64,000 nt of DNA from JBBDRJ01 sp963766295 (lineage in GTDB: Bacteria; Actinomycetota; JAICYB01): assembly GCA_963766295.1 (NCBI GenBank), contig CAVXYW010000002.1, positions 682,001 through 746,000 on the forward strand, given 5' to 3'. Positions 25,925 through 35,620 of this stretch are shown one piece after another (position 1 is the first letter of the stretch; every line of letters begins with the position of its first letter). The notes beneath the pieces were generated by a model. The model searched no databases and was not told the origin of the DNA. It saw only the letters and a list, made by a program, of their open reading frames with translations. A program made the translations under genes and the position numbers.

Positions 25925-27376
25925 GTGTCCTTGGGACAGAACCCCGGCTACCGCGTTAGCCTGCGTCCCGGGAGGAATCGAGTACTGCGACCTCGTCAAT
26001 CAATCTTGCCCCGACCGGGGGGCGCCCTCGCACTGCGCTGCTTGCGTTTGCTCGCAGTGCTTGTGGGGATCGCCCTTCTGACCAGCGCTGTAGTCCCGGC
26101 AATGGCAACAGAAGAATTCGTACCGGGCAGCGTCCAGAGTCGCGGCCGATCGTTGCGGTTCGGCGGCTTCATCGGTGGGACCGAGTACTCGCTGAACCTC
26201 GGCGGTGCGTTCGCGCGTGCGCAGGGGTCGCAGGGCAACGCGCAGGCGCAAGCGATCGACCTCGGACTATTCGGACTGATCCTGTCCCAGCCGACGGGGT
26301 GCGGCGGCGATCCTCCTTTGCCGTACGAGCAGCAGCCCGCTCCGCTTCGCGTGAATTCGGTGGGCGGCAACCACTCGTCCACCAATCGCGTCGCCGACGC
26401 CCAGCTCTTCAAAGGAGGCACGGAATCGGTATCGGCGACCACAAAGCCCTCGGCCGAGGCTCGGACGAAGATCGCGCAGGTCGATCTCAACCCGGTCATC
26501 GCGTTCGACGGGATAGACGCGATCGCAGACGCCGCCATCGACGCTCCTAAACAGCTCCGAGATTCCGCCGCGTCGGTGAACGTCGGTGCCATCACGCTTG
26601 CCGAAGGACTTGTCCGGATCGAAGGCCTGCGTTGGCTGGTAGATCGCCAATCGGGAGCTTCCTCTTCGGTCGTCGGTCGTTTCACGATCGGCAAGATCGA
26701 GATCGCGGGAGTCGCGCTGCCCACTGAGACTCCGGCGGACATCGCCGAATCGTTCGCAACTCTTAATGGCGTCCTCGGCCCGATTGGTCTGCGAATCGAG
26801 CCACCGGCGTTCGTCACTCAGAGGGACGGAACCAACGAGGTAACGCCGATGGTCGTGGTCATCGGCGGCAACGACCAGGCCAACGTCGTACTAGGGCCGC
26901 TGCTGGATGCGTTGCAGCCACTGCGCGACCAAGTCATCGCGTTCTTGAACAACAGCGGAGGCTGCCCGTTCAGCCCTGAGCAGCTGAATGCCCTGTTCGT
27001 CGTCGTCGATGCGATGTTGGCCGCCATAACGGGATCGGGCGGACTACGGGTCGAAGTCGGTGGCGCAAGAACTCTTCACGACACGCGAGTTTTCGAAAGC
27101 ACGCTCGGTGACATCCCGCCCGTCGTTGGCTTGTCTGGGATCCCCGGTATACCGTCCTCCGTCGTCGGCGGAGCGCCGGCCGTTGCCGGCGGCGATCCCT
27201 TGGCGCAACCCGGGGAGGCGGGACGAGTGAGCACCCGGTGCGTCACCACTCACCCGACCGGTAGTCCCGGCTGTTCGAAGGGGTCGGCCGTTCTGGCCGG
27301 ATTCATCGGTTTGCTGGCGGCCCTCGTGCTCCTGGGAGCCGAGATGTACCGGTCGAGACGATCGGAAACGGCGTGA
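25925..27376 (+). CDS. Membrane-anchored extracellular protein of unknown function, linked to a Liv-type transporter
   Basis: Up to 483 residues. An N-terminal hydrophobic segment (LLAVLVGIALLTSAVVPAMA, about residues 42-61) is probably a signal peptide; GTG 25925 gives a long basic leader, and TTG 26006 would be a more typical start. The extracellular part is rich in small residues, with long Ala/Val/Gly stretches. A C-terminal hydrophobic helix (AVLAGFIGLLAALVLLG) followed by MYRSRRSE anchors it. I recognise no domain with certainty. It overlaps the binding-protein gene by 4 bp, so it is likely an accessory surface component of that transport system. A protein with a similar anchor precedes the second Liv locus at 63000. 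Confidence 0.7.
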   Translation: MSLGQNPGYRVSLRPGRNRVLRPRQSILPRPGGALALRCLRLLAVLVGIALLTSAVVPAMATEEFVPGSVQSRGRSLRFGGFIGGTEYSLNLGGAFARAQGSQGNAQAQAIDLGLFGLILSQPTGCGGDPPLPYEQQPAPLRVNSVGGNHSSTNRVADAQLFKGGTESVSATTKPSAEARTKIAQVDLNPVIAFDGIDAIADAAIDAPKQLRDSAASVNVGAITLAEGLVRIEGLRWLVDRQSGASSSVVGRFTIGKIEIAGVALPTETPADIAESFATLNGVLGPIGLRIEPPAFVTQRDGTNEVTPMVVVIGGNDQANVVLGPLLDALQPLRDQVIAFLNNSGGCPFSPEQLNALFVVVDAMLAAITGSGGLRVEVGGARTLHDTRVFESTLGDIPPVVGLSGIPGIPSSVVGGAPAVAGGDPLAQPGEAGRVSTRCVTTHPTGSPGCSKGSAVLAGFIGLLAALVLLGAEMYRSRRSETA

Positions 27377-28971
27377 GCGACGACTCGCAATCAAAGCTCG
27401 GCGGTGCGCGCTCGATGTTGCTGTCCGGCTACGGACCGTTGGTCGTGCTGATCGCGATCTTCGGGCTCATAACGACGCTCACTCCAACAGTCGCTCCCGA
27501 GCAGATCCTCACGACGAGATCGGGCGGGAGTGAAGGATCGACAGTCGAAGGCGGCGAAGGAAGCGAAGCTTCCGGCCCGTCCGTGGTCGCCGGGCGTCCG
27601 GCAAGCGGTGGAGCGAGCATCGGACCCTGCCCCGATCGCGAGAAGCAAGTACCCGGTGACGGTTACTCGCCGCCGTGTATCGCGTTCACCGGCGACAACG
27701 GAGGCGGCGTCGGCCGGGGCGTCACGGGTGACGAAATCATCATCTCCTATCGACTGACGACCGACCCGAGCTTGCAGGATGCGCTCGCGTCGGTTGGTGG
27801 AGGAGATTCACTCGACTCACCTGAGTCGATCGAGCGCACCGCGCGCGGCTTGGTGAAGTACTTCAATGCTCGATTCCAGATGTACGGACGCAAGATCAAG
27901 CTCGTTGCTTTTCAGGGACGCGGTGCGCTGACGACAGAGCTCCTCGGCGGAGGTCAGGACGCGGCCAACAACGACGCGATCAAGGTCGCCAAGGAAGTCA
28001 AACCTTTTGCCGACATAAGCGCGCTCAGTGCTCCTTATTCGGACGCGCTGTCTCGGCAGAAGGTGATGGCTTTCAACGCCCCATACCAGTCCAGGCAGTG
28101 GTACGCCGCGCGGCGCCCGTTCACGTGGAGTCTCACACCGGACTGCACGCTCCTGACGGGGCTCATAGCCGATTACGCGAACAAGCGGATCTTCAAGCGA
28201 CCGGCGAATTATGCCGGCGGCGATCTCAAAGGAGACCCGCGCAAGATCGCCATCATCTCTCCGGACAACCCTGAGTACCAGCAATGCGTCGACTACGGAG
28301 TCGAGATGGTCAAGCGTGAAGGCAACTCCTATGCGATGCGGGAGGCCTACACACTCGACATCGCCAGCCTTTCGAGTCAGGCGGCGAGCCTCGTCGCGAA
28401 GATGCGCAGTCAGGACATCACCTCGATCGCCTGCGTGTGCGATCCGATCCTTCCGATCTTCATGACGGCCAAGGCTCGCGAGCAGAACTGGTTCCCGGAG
28501 TGGTTCGTCACCGGCGTTGCGCTCACGGATGTCGACGTCTTGGGGCAGCTGTACGACCAGGAGGAGTGGTCGCACGCTTTCGGCATCAGCGCGTTGGGTG
28601 AACTCGAGCCGTTGCGCGGAAGCTTCGCGTATCAGGCGTACAAGACCATCAACAACGACGAGCCCGCGATCATCATCGACATCCTCTACTACACCTTCTA
28701 CATGCTCGCGCTCGGCATACACATGGCAGGGCCGAACCTCACGCCGGAGACGTTCGAGCAAGGGATGTTCGCCTATCCGGGCGGATCCGGCATCGCCGGA
28801 CGTTGGAAGTTCGGTCCGGGTGACTACACCCCGATGGAGGACGCGCGCGAGATCTGGTGGGACCCGGAAGCGACTTCCGTGCAGAACGGGGAGCCGGGTG
28901 CGTATCGCGGCGACAAGGCGCGTTACAAGGTCGGCGAGTGGACGCGCACCGAGCCCAACGTCTTCAAGTGA
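27373..28971 (+). CDS. Membrane-anchored branched-chain-amino-acid-type ABC substrate-binding protein
   Basis: A 532-residue periplasmic-binding protein type 1 (LivJ/LivK class). Unlike most relatives it has an uncleaved-looking N-terminal membrane helix (PLVVLIAIFGLITTLTP, about residues 22-38) and no lipobox. A Gly/Ser/Glu-rich linker leads to the binding fold from about residue 118 (GVTGDEIIISYRLTTDP). Cysteines at 84, 94 and later may form disulfides. The ligand is not predictable: Liv-class proteins bind amino acids, amides, urea, aromatic acids and others. It sits between the surface protein and the fused transporter. Confidence 0.88.
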   Translation: MSDDSQSKLGGARSMLLSGYGPLVVLIAIFGLITTLTPTVAPEQILTTRSGGSEGSTVEGGEGSEASGPSVVAGRPASGGASIGPCPDREKQVPGDGYSPPCIAFTGDNGGGVGRGVTGDEIIISYRLTTDPSLQDALASVGGGDSLDSPESIERTARGLVKYFNARFQMYGRKIKLVAFQGRGALTTELLGGGQDAANNDAIKVAKEVKPFADISALSAPYSDALSRQKVMAFNAPYQSRQWYAARRPFTWSLTPDCTLLTGLIADYANKRIFKRPANYAGGDLKGDPRKIAIISPDNPEYQQCVDYGVEMVKREGNSYAMREAYTLDIASLSSQAASLVAKMRSQDITSIACVCDPILPIFMTAKAREQNWFPEWFVTGVALTDVDVLGQLYDQEEWSHAFGISALGELEPLRGSFAYQAYKTINNDEPAIIIDILYYTFYMLALGIHMAGPNLTPETFEQGMFAYPGGSGIAGRWKFGPGDYTPMEDAREIWWDPEATSVQNGEPGAYRGDKARYKVGEWTRTEPNVFK

Positions 28972-28981
28972 GCACTAGACC

Positions 28982-31900
28982 ATGAGCGAAACGTTCTTGG
29001 GTTGGGCTAAGACACGGGTGGTTCAAGTTTCAGCAGCCGCTATCGGCCTGCTCTTGATAGCGACGGCCGTTTTCCCCGACCAGATCCCGTTCGGCGTCGT
29101 CGTCCTCGGTGCGATGCTCGGCACGGGGACCGGTCTGCTCGCGGTTGGTCTAGTCCTCGTCTACCGAACGGCGCGCGTCGTGAACTTCGCCCACGGAGCG
29201 ATGGGCGGTGTGGGCGGCGGTCTCGCGGCCGGACTCTTCCTCGGTCAGAAGTGGCCGTGGGCCGTGGCCGTCCCGCTCGGTGTTGTTGCCGGTGCAGCCA
29301 CCGGTGCGATCGTCGAGCGACTCGTCATCCGTCGCTTCTTCACCGCGCCTCGCTTGATCCTCACGGTTGCGACGATCGGTTTGGCTCAGGTGCTGGGCGG
29401 CCTTGCGATCTTCATCCCCGACCTAACCGGTGCCTCGCCCTTGATCGGTGCGTTCGAAACGCCGTTGACCGACATCCGGATAAACCTCGATCCGGTACTC
29501 ATCAGCGGCAACGACTTGTTGTTGGTCGCAGTGGTTCCGTTGGTACTCGCTGCTCTCTCCTGGTTCCTTCTGCGCACGGATGCGGGCATCGCTCTGCGCG
29601 CCATTGCCGAGAACATCGACCGCGCGCGGCTGCTCGGGATCCCCGCGCATCGCCTTTCGCTTCTGTTGTGGACGATCGTCGGGGGACTTGCCGCACTCAC
29701 GATCGTTCTGAAGGCGCCGTCAGAGGGACTGAGCCTGGATGTAGTAGCCGGTCCCGCGATTTTGCTACCGGCGCTGGCCGCCGCCGTCGCTTCGGGCATG
29801 AGCTCTCTACCTCGAGCGTTCGCCGCCGGAGTCGGGCTGGGTGTCTTGGATCAGCTCGTGCGATGGAATGTCGACAGGCAATCGACAACTTCACTAGTTC
29901 TGCTCGGCGTCATCGTCGTGGCATTGCTCGTGAAGCGCCGTCCCTCGACGAAGGCCGAAGCGGCCGGAGAGTCTTCGTGGACGTCGATCGGATCCGGACG
30001 CCGACTATCCGCCGCACTGGCATCGCTTCCGGAGATGCGCATCGCTCGCTGGAGCCTCATCGGCTTGGTCACCGTGATCGCCGTTGGTTTTCCGCTCGTT
30101 GCCAGCGCGTCACAGACCAATCGCGGCACGGTCGCTCTCGCGTTCGGGCTCGTCGCCATCTCGCTCGTGATCCTCACGGGCTGGGGCGGTGTCGTGAGCC
30201 TCGGCCAGGTCGCGATCTTCGGCGCCGGTGGAGTGGTGACCGCGAATTTCCTCGCGCGATGGAACCTCGATCTGTTCTGGACCTTGGGAGCGGCGGCCGC
30301 TGCGGGCGGGCTCGTCGCGCTTCTTATCGGGTTGCCGGCACTTCGTGTCCCCGGACAATTCCTAGCCGTTACGACGCTCGCGTTCGCGGTTGCCGTCGAC
30401 CTTTTCATCATCAACCCGACGAACTTCGACTGGCTGATCCCGCAAGCCTACGCGAGGCCGGTCCTGTTCAAACGCTTCAACCTCGTCGGTGAGCGCCCGC
30501 TGTATTTCGTGGCGCTGGCGTTACTAGCGACGGCGATTTGGGCGGCTCACGGGCTTCGCAAAGCGCGCGCGGGGCGAGTCGTCGTGGCGACACGTGACAA
30601 CGAAAGGATGGCGGCCGCCGGCGGCGTCGATCCGGTGCGCGCAAAGCTCTCGGCTTTCGTGGCGTCGGGCATCCTCGCGGCCCTCGGTGGAACGATCCAC
30701 GCCGTTTCTTTACAGGGGATAGGCCTTCGTACCTATCAAGCGTCCGACAGTCTCCTCGCGTTCTCGATGGCGGTCATCGGAGGCATCTCGTCCCTCGGTG
30801 GATCGCTCGGCGGCGTGATCCTCATCCAATCGATCGGTTACGGACTGCCCCGATTGCAGCTGTTGCTCGCAGGGGTAGGCCTGCTCGTGATCCTTCTCGT
30901 GATCCCCGGCGGCCTGGCGCAAGCCTTTGAGAAGTTGCGCGATCGTTTCGCATTGGCGATGGCCAAGCGCCGCGGGCTCGATATCGAAGAAGTGCTCGAA
31001 GCAGTGGACGAACCCATCGCGCCGGCCCGCAAACGGATCGCCGACGAAGAGGCCACGACCCGCGACAAAGCGCTGCTTCAGTGCGAGGGTGTTCGCGCTT
31101 CTTACGGAACGTTGGATGTTCTGTTCGGCGTCGACACTTCGGTTCGCGAAGGTGAGCTCATCGCGTTGCTCGGCACCAACGGGGCGGGGAAGTCGACGCT
31201 GTTGCGAGCGATATGTGGGTTGCTTCCCCCGACGGGAGGGCGCGTTCGGTTCAACGGCAAGTACATCACCGGCGATCCGGCAGAGAAGATCGCAGCCGAT
31301 GGGATCTCGCTCATGCCGGGCGGACGCGGAATCTTCCCGACCCTCACCGTCTCCGAAAACCTTCGGCTCGCGTGCTGGTTGATCCGCAAGGACCGCAAAG
31401 AGACCGAAGCGGCGCGCGAGCGTGTCCTCGAGCTATTTCCGGTTCTGCGCGACCGGATCGACGTCCAAGCGGGGAACCTGTCCGGTGGTGAGCAGCAGAT
31501 GCTTTCGCTGGGCATGGCCTTCGTGCTCAAGCCCAAGCTGCTCGCAATCGACGAGCTGTCGCTGGGACTTGCTCCGGCCGTCGTGGGGCGGTTGGTCGAC
31601 ACCGTTCGAGAGATACACCGTCAGGGGACGACGGTTGTGCTCGTCGAGCAATCGGTCAACGTTGCGCTGCTGCTTGCGGATCGTGCGGTGTTCCTCGAGA
31701 AGGGACAGGTCCGTTTCCGCGGCCCGACCAAGAGATTGTTGGAACGTCCGGACATCTTGCGCGCCGTTTTCATAGGAAAGCAGTCGCAGGTGCCGTCGAC
31801 CACCCGCCGGCGTACGGCCGTTACCAACGGCGCAGGCTCCAGGCTCGAATGTCACGGACTCGTGAAGCATTTCGGCGGGATCCTGGCCGTCAACGATGTC

Positions 31901-32662
31901 GACCTCGTGGTTGAACCTGCATCGATCGTCGGACTGATCGGACATAACGGCGCCGGCAAGACGACGCTCTTCGATCTCATCACGGGTTTCCTCGATCCGG
32001 ACGCCGGCCGCGTGAGCCTGGACGGCGAAGAGGTGACGTTCGACGCTCCACACCGGCGCGCGATCGTCGGCTTGGGGCGGTCCTTCCAAGAAGCGCGTCT
32101 TTATCCGACGCTCACCGTGCGCGAAGCGATAAGTGTTGCTCTCGAACGTCATCTCGCCAATCGGGATCCAGTGGCCGCCGCGTTGCGCTTGCCTGCATCC
32201 ACCGAGACAGAAGAAGCGGTCGCCGCCCGCGTCGACGAACTGGTAGAGCTGGTCGGGCTTACCAGCTGGCAGCACAAACTGACGGGCGATCTGTCGACGG
32301 GAACCAGAAGGATCGTCGAGCTCGCCTGTCTGCTCGCGCTCGACCCGGCCGTCGTGCTCTTCGACGAACCGTCGGCCGGCATCGCGCAACGCGAAGCCGA
32401 AGCTCTCGGCCCCCTTTTGCGCAAGGTGCAGAAGGAAACGGGTTGCTCGATGGTCGTGATCGAGCACGACATGAGTCTGCTGACTTCGCTTTGCGATGAG
32501 CTCGTTGCGCTCGAACTGGGCGAGGTGATCGCTCGCGGAACGCCCAAGCAGGTCCTTTCGCATCCGCATGTGATCGCCTCGTATCTGGGATCGGACCAAA
32601 ACGTTGTGCGCCGGTCGGGAACGAGAAGCACCCGAAAACGCAAGACGCGTTCGCGCGCGTGA
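28982..32662 (+). CDS. Four-domain fused Liv ABC transporter (LivH-LivM-LivF-LivG in one chain)
   Basis: A single 1226-residue polypeptide carrying a complete importer core. Residues about 25-320 are a LivH-type permease (VNFAHGAMGGVGGG). Residues about 355-665 are a LivM-type permease (GWGGVVSLGQVAIFGAGG). Residues about 700-935 are a LivF-type ATPase with Walker A GTNGAGKST near 730 and signature LSGGEQQ. Residues about 955-1205 are a LivG-type ATPase with Walker A GHNGAGKTT near 986, LSTGTRR in the signature position, Walker B VVLFDEPSAG and the switch IEHDM. The frame is clean over 3.7 kb, so the fusion is not created by indels. The tail is Arg/Lys-rich. It overlaps the methyltransferase gene by 4 bp. 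Confidence 0.93.
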   Translation: MSETFLGWAKTRVVQVSAAAIGLLLIATAVFPDQIPFGVVVLGAMLGTGTGLLAVGLVLVYRTARVVNFAHGAMGGVGGGLAAGLFLGQKWPWAVAVPLGVVAGAATGAIVERLVIRRFFTAPRLILTVATIGLAQVLGGLAIFIPDLTGASPLIGAFETPLTDIRINLDPVLISGNDLLLVAVVPLVLAALSWFLLRTDAGIALRAIAENIDRARLLGIPAHRLSLLLWTIVGGLAALTIVLKAPSEGLSLDVVAGPAILLPALAAAVASGMSSLPRAFAAGVGLGVLDQLVRWNVDRQSTTSLVLLGVIVVALLVKRRPSTKAEAAGESSWTSIGSGRRLSAALASLPEMRIARWSLIGLVTVIAVGFPLVASASQTNRGTVALAFGLVAISLVILTGWGGVVSLGQVAIFGAGGVVTANFLARWNLDLFWTLGAAAAAGGLVALLIGLPALRVPGQFLAVTTLAFAVAVDLFIINPTNFDWLIPQAYARPVLFKRFNLVGERPLYFVALALLATAIWAAHGLRKARAGRVVVATRDNERMAAAGGVDPVRAKLSAFVASGILAALGGTIHAVSLQGIGLRTYQASDSLLAFSMAVIGGISSLGGSLGGVILIQSIGYGLPRLQLLLAGVGLLVILLVIPGGLAQAFEKLRDRFALAMAKRRGLDIEEVLEAVDEPIAPARKRIADEEATTRDKALLQCEGVRASYGTLDVLFGVDTSVREGELIALLGTNGAGKSTLLRAICGLLPPTGGRVRFNGKYITGDPAEKIAADGISLMPGGRGIFPTLTVSENLRLACWLIRKDRKETEAARERVLELFPVLRDRIDVQAGNLSGGEQQMLSLGMAFVLKPKLLAIDELSLGLAPAVVGRLVDTVREIHRQGTTVVLVEQSVNVALLLADRAVFLEKGQVRFRGPTKRLLERPDILRAVFIGKQSQVPSTTRRRTAVTNGAGSRLECHGLVKHFGGILAVNDVDLVVEPASIVGLIGHNGAGKTTLFDLITGFLDPDAGRVSLDGEEVTFDAPHRRAIVGLGRSFQEARLYPTLTVREAISVALERHLANRDPVAAALRLPASTETEEAVAARVDELVELVGLTSWQHKLTGDLSTGTRRIVELACLLALDPAVVLFDEPSAGIAQREAEALGPLLRKVQKETGCSMVVIEHDMSLLTSLCDELVALELGEVIARGTPKQVLSHPHVIASYLGSDQNVVRRSGTRSTRKRKTRSRA

Positions 32663-33300
32663 CGGAATCTCGCGCACCGGTTGCCCGCCTCTTCGATTCC
32701 CTTTCGCGCCTGTATGACACGGAAATTCTGCAGAGGCTGATCTATAGGCCGAATCAGGACATGGTGCTGAGCGAACTGCGAAAGATCGCTCCGAGCCGGG
32801 TACTGGACGTTGGCTGCGGGACGGGGATTTTCGCAACGCGAATCATCGAAGAGCAATACGCGCGTCAGGTCGTCGGTTGTGACCTGTCCGAAGGCATGCT
32901 TGAGCAAGCAAGGAATCGGTCCAAAGAGGTTTCGTGGATCCAGGGAGACGCGACAAAGCTGCCGCTACGTGGTTCGTCCGTCGATGCGGTCACATGCACC
33001 GAGGCGTTCCACTTCTTCGATCAGCCGGCGGCCCTGGCCGAGTTCCAGCGGGTGTTGAAGCCGGACGGCCGGATGCTGGTCGCCGTCGTCAATCCGTACA
33101 CCAAGATTGGGAGTCGCCTGCTCGGGGCGCAGGCGTCGAGAGCCATCGGAACGGGCAACTGGCCGACTCGCGACCAGATGCACCGGATGGTCTCGGAGGC
33201 GGGTTTCGAGGTCGTTTCTCAGCGGCGTGTTGGCCGTATCGCAAGCCGAGCGATCCCGACCGTGCTGACCGTCGCGTCGCGACTGCCCGCTCCTCGCTAG
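32659..33300 (+). CDS. Class I SAM-dependent methyltransferase
   Basis: A 213-residue methyltransferase of the UbiE/Methyltransf_11 type. Motif I is VLDVGCGTG (about residues 48-56), with the acidic strand VVGCDLSEGML and motif III-like LKPDGRMLVAVV. GTG 32659 overlaps the stop of the fused transporter. The acceptor is unknown, and the link to the transporter may be only positional. Confidence 0.85.
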   Translation: MTESRAPVARLFDSLSRLYDTEILQRLIYRPNQDMVLSELRKIAPSRVLDVGCGTGIFATRIIEEQYARQVVGCDLSEGMLEQARNRSKEVSWIQGDATKLPLRGSSVDAVTCTEAFHFFDQPAALAEFQRVLKPDGRMLVAVVNPYTKIGSRLLGAQASRAIGTGNWPTRDQMHRMVSEAGFEVVSQRRVGRIASRAIPTVLTVASRLPAPR

Positions 33301-33338
33301 TTCACCTTTACTACGCTCGAATAGATGAGGATCCGCCC

Positions 33339-34208
33339 GTGAAGTTAGGAATGATCGGTCTCGGCCGCATGGGCGGCAACATGGCCGAGCGTCTTCGCCG
33401 CGCCGGACACGAAGTCGTTGGGTACGCGCGAACGGCTCCCGAAGCCGACTTCCATTCGCTTCCCGATCTCATTGCTGCGCTGGAACCACCGCGAATCGTC
33501 TGGACGATGATCCCCGCCGGAGATGCGACCCAGGACGCGATAACCGAGCTGTCCGAGCTCCTGGCCACCGGCGACATCGTCGTAGATGGAGGGAACTCCA
33601 ACTACCGCGACTCCATCCGCCGAGGTGAGCTGCTCGGCTCCCAGGGCATCGGTTTCGTCGATGCCGGTGTCAGCGGTGGTGTGTGGGGACTCGACAACGG
33701 CTACTGCTTGATGGTCGGCGGCGACGCCAAACACGTCGCGGCCGTTCAACCGGCCTTCGACGCGCTAGCACCCGAGAATGGGTTCGCGCACGTCGGCCCG
33801 TCGGGTGCCGGCCACTTCACGAAGATGGTCCACAACGGCATCGAGTACGGGCTGATGGAATCATTCGCCGAGGGATATGAGCTCCTAAAGGCGTCGGAGC
33901 TCGGGATCGACGTTCCGGCAGCGCTCAACGCCTGGCAACAGGGAAGTGTCGTTCGCTCGTGGTTGCTCGACCTGCTCGCCGACGCGGTCGCGAAGGACCC
34001 GGAACTCTCGCAGCTACGTGGCTACGCGGAGGACTCAGGGGAAGGACGTTGGACGGTCGAAGAGGCGGTACGCCTCGGTGTTCCTGCTCCCGTCATCACT
34101 CTTTCTCTCTTCAGGCGTTTCGCTTCGAGGCAGGACGACTCACCCGCGATGAAGGTGATCGCAGCTTTACGCCGCGCCTTCGGCGGACACGCCGTTCGCG
34201 AGGACTGA
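33339..34208 (+). CDS. gnd: 6-phosphogluconate dehydrogenase, short decarboxylating type
   Basis: Oxidises and decarboxylates 6-phosphogluconate to ribulose 5-phosphate. At 289 residues it is the short form related to GndA-type (often NAD-linked) enzymes, lacking the extra C-terminal helices of the E. coli protein. Motifs are GLGRMGGNMAERL (residues 6-18), DGGNSNYRDS, GVSGGVWGLDNGYCLMVGG and the catalytic HNGIEYG. GTG 33339 was chosen with TGAGG upstream; the longer frame overlaps the methyltransferase. Its stop overlaps the zwf start (TGATG). Confidence 0.93.
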   Translation: MKLGMIGLGRMGGNMAERLRRAGHEVVGYARTAPEADFHSLPDLIAALEPPRIVWTMIPAGDATQDAITELSELLATGDIVVDGGNSNYRDSIRRGELLGSQGIGFVDAGVSGGVWGLDNGYCLMVGGDAKHVAAVQPAFDALAPENGFAHVGPSGAGHFTKMVHNGIEYGLMESFAEGYELLKASELGIDVPAALNAWQQGSVVRSWLLDLLADAVAKDPELSQLRGYAEDSGEGRWTVEEAVRLGVPAPVITLSLFRRFASRQDDSPAMKVIAALRRAFGGHAVRED

Positions 34209-35620
34209 TGGCGACCGAACGCTCCGACGCTCTTGTGATGTTCGGTATCACCGGAGATCTCGCCAAGCGCGCGCTCCTACCGGCACTCGATCAACTGCAG
34301 CGTCAAGGCAAGCTCGGTATCCCGATCATCGGTGTCGCGCGATCGGAATGGGACGACGAGGAGCTGCGCAAATACGCGCGTGAGGCGATCGATGAATTCG
34401 GACCGGACGGCCTCGACCAGGAGGTCTTCAAAGGTCTGGCGGAGTCGTTGTCCTACGTTCAGGGCGCGTACGACGATCCCGATACTTACAAGCGGTTACG
34501 CGAGAAGCTCAAGGGGTCGAAGCATCCGCTCGCTTATCTCGCCGTCCCGCCGAGCATCTTCGAACACGCCATCGAGGGACTTGCAAATGCCGGGCTCACC
34601 GAGAACGGACGGGTCATCATCGAGAAGCCCTTCGGTCGAGATCTCGAATCGGCCCGCCGGCTCAACGAGTGCCTGCTCCGGCACTTCAAAGAAGACGACA
34701 TCCTGCGCATGGATCATTTCATGGGCAAGGACTCCGTTCTCGACATGCTCGTGTTCCGCTTCGACAACCTTTTCCTCGAGCCGTTGTGGAACCGCCACTA
34801 CATAGAGAGCGTGCAGATCACTCTGGCCGAGGACTTCGGCGTGCAGGGGCGCGGCGCCTTCTACGAAGAAGTGGGTGCCCTGCGTGATGTCGTCCAGAAC
34901 CATCTGTTGGAGCTCGTGATGCTCGTGGCCATGGAGCCTCCAGCGGCATCCGATCAGCGTGCGCTGCGCGACGAGAAAGTGAAGCTGCTGCGGGCGATGC
35001 GCTCGTTCGATCCCAAGAGCATGGTCCGCGGCCAGTACGAGGGATATAGGGAAGAGAAAGGCGTCGATCCCGCCTCTGAGGTGGAGACGTATGTCGCGGT
35101 CGATTCCTACATCGACAGCTGGCGTTGGTCCGGTGTGCCGTTCTATCTGCGGGCGGGAAAGAAGCTGGGGACGACGGTGACCGAGGTGCTCGTACAGCTC
35201 AGGCCGGCTCCCGATCCGTTGTTCCGCGATCCGTCGCTGCCGCCGCCGTCTCCCAACCGTTTCCTCTTCCGGCTCAAGCCGGACGAGGGGATCTCTCTCA
35301 CCGTCCAGATAAAAGAACCCGGAGAGCGCCTGATCAGCACGCCGGTCGATCTCGACTATTCCTACGACTCCAATCGCGAGGCGCTCGAAGAGACCGCGTA
35401 CGAGCGGCTGATCGGCGACGCGATCGAAGGTGACTCAACGCTGTTCGCAAGATCGGATGCGATCGAGGAGGCGTGGCGGATCGTCATGCCCGCACTCGAG
35501 TCGCCACCGCCGGTGCACGTGTACGCGGTGGGCACCTGGGGGCCGAAGGAGGCCGACGCCCTCGTCGGGGGCGAGTGGCACAACCGAACTCCCATTACGG
35601 AGTCACGCGAAGACGTGTGA
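34208..35620 (+). CDS. zwf: Glucose-6-phosphate 1-dehydrogenase
   Basis: First enzyme of the oxidative pentose phosphate pathway; reduces NADP with glucose 6-phosphate. The 470-residue protein carries the coenzyme motif GITGDLAKR (residues 13-21), EKPFGRDLESA and the active-site block RMDHFMGKD (RIDHYLGKE in the family). The order gnd-zwf-pgl with 1-4 bp overlaps indicates one operon making NADPH and pentose phosphates. Confidence 0.96.
   Translation: MATERSDALVMFGITGDLAKRALLPALDQLQRQGKLGIPIIGVARSEWDDEELRKYAREAIDEFGPDGLDQEVFKGLAESLSYVQGAYDDPDTYKRLREKLKGSKHPLAYLAVPPSIFEHAIEGLANAGLTENGRVIIEKPFGRDLESARRLNECLLRHFKEDDILRMDHFMGKDSVLDMLVFRFDNLFLEPLWNRHYIESVQITLAEDFGVQGRGAFYEEVGALRDVVQNHLLELVMLVAMEPPAASDQRALRDEKVKLLRAMRSFDPKSMVRGQYEGYREEKGVDPASEVETYVAVDSYIDSWRWSGVPFYLRAGKKLGTTVTEVLVQLRPAPDPLFRDPSLPPPSPNRFLFRLKPDEGISLTVQIKEPGERLISTPVDLDYSYDSNREALEETAYERLIGDAIEGDSTLFARSDAIEEAWRIVMPALESPPPVHVYAVGTWGPKEADALVGGEWHNRTPITESREDV

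Noticed and set aside
28982..32662. Degenerate (inactive) second ATPase in the fused transporter because of LSTGTRR
   Set aside because: LivG-class ATPases commonly deviate from LSGGQ at this point, and Walker A, Walker B and the His switch are intact.
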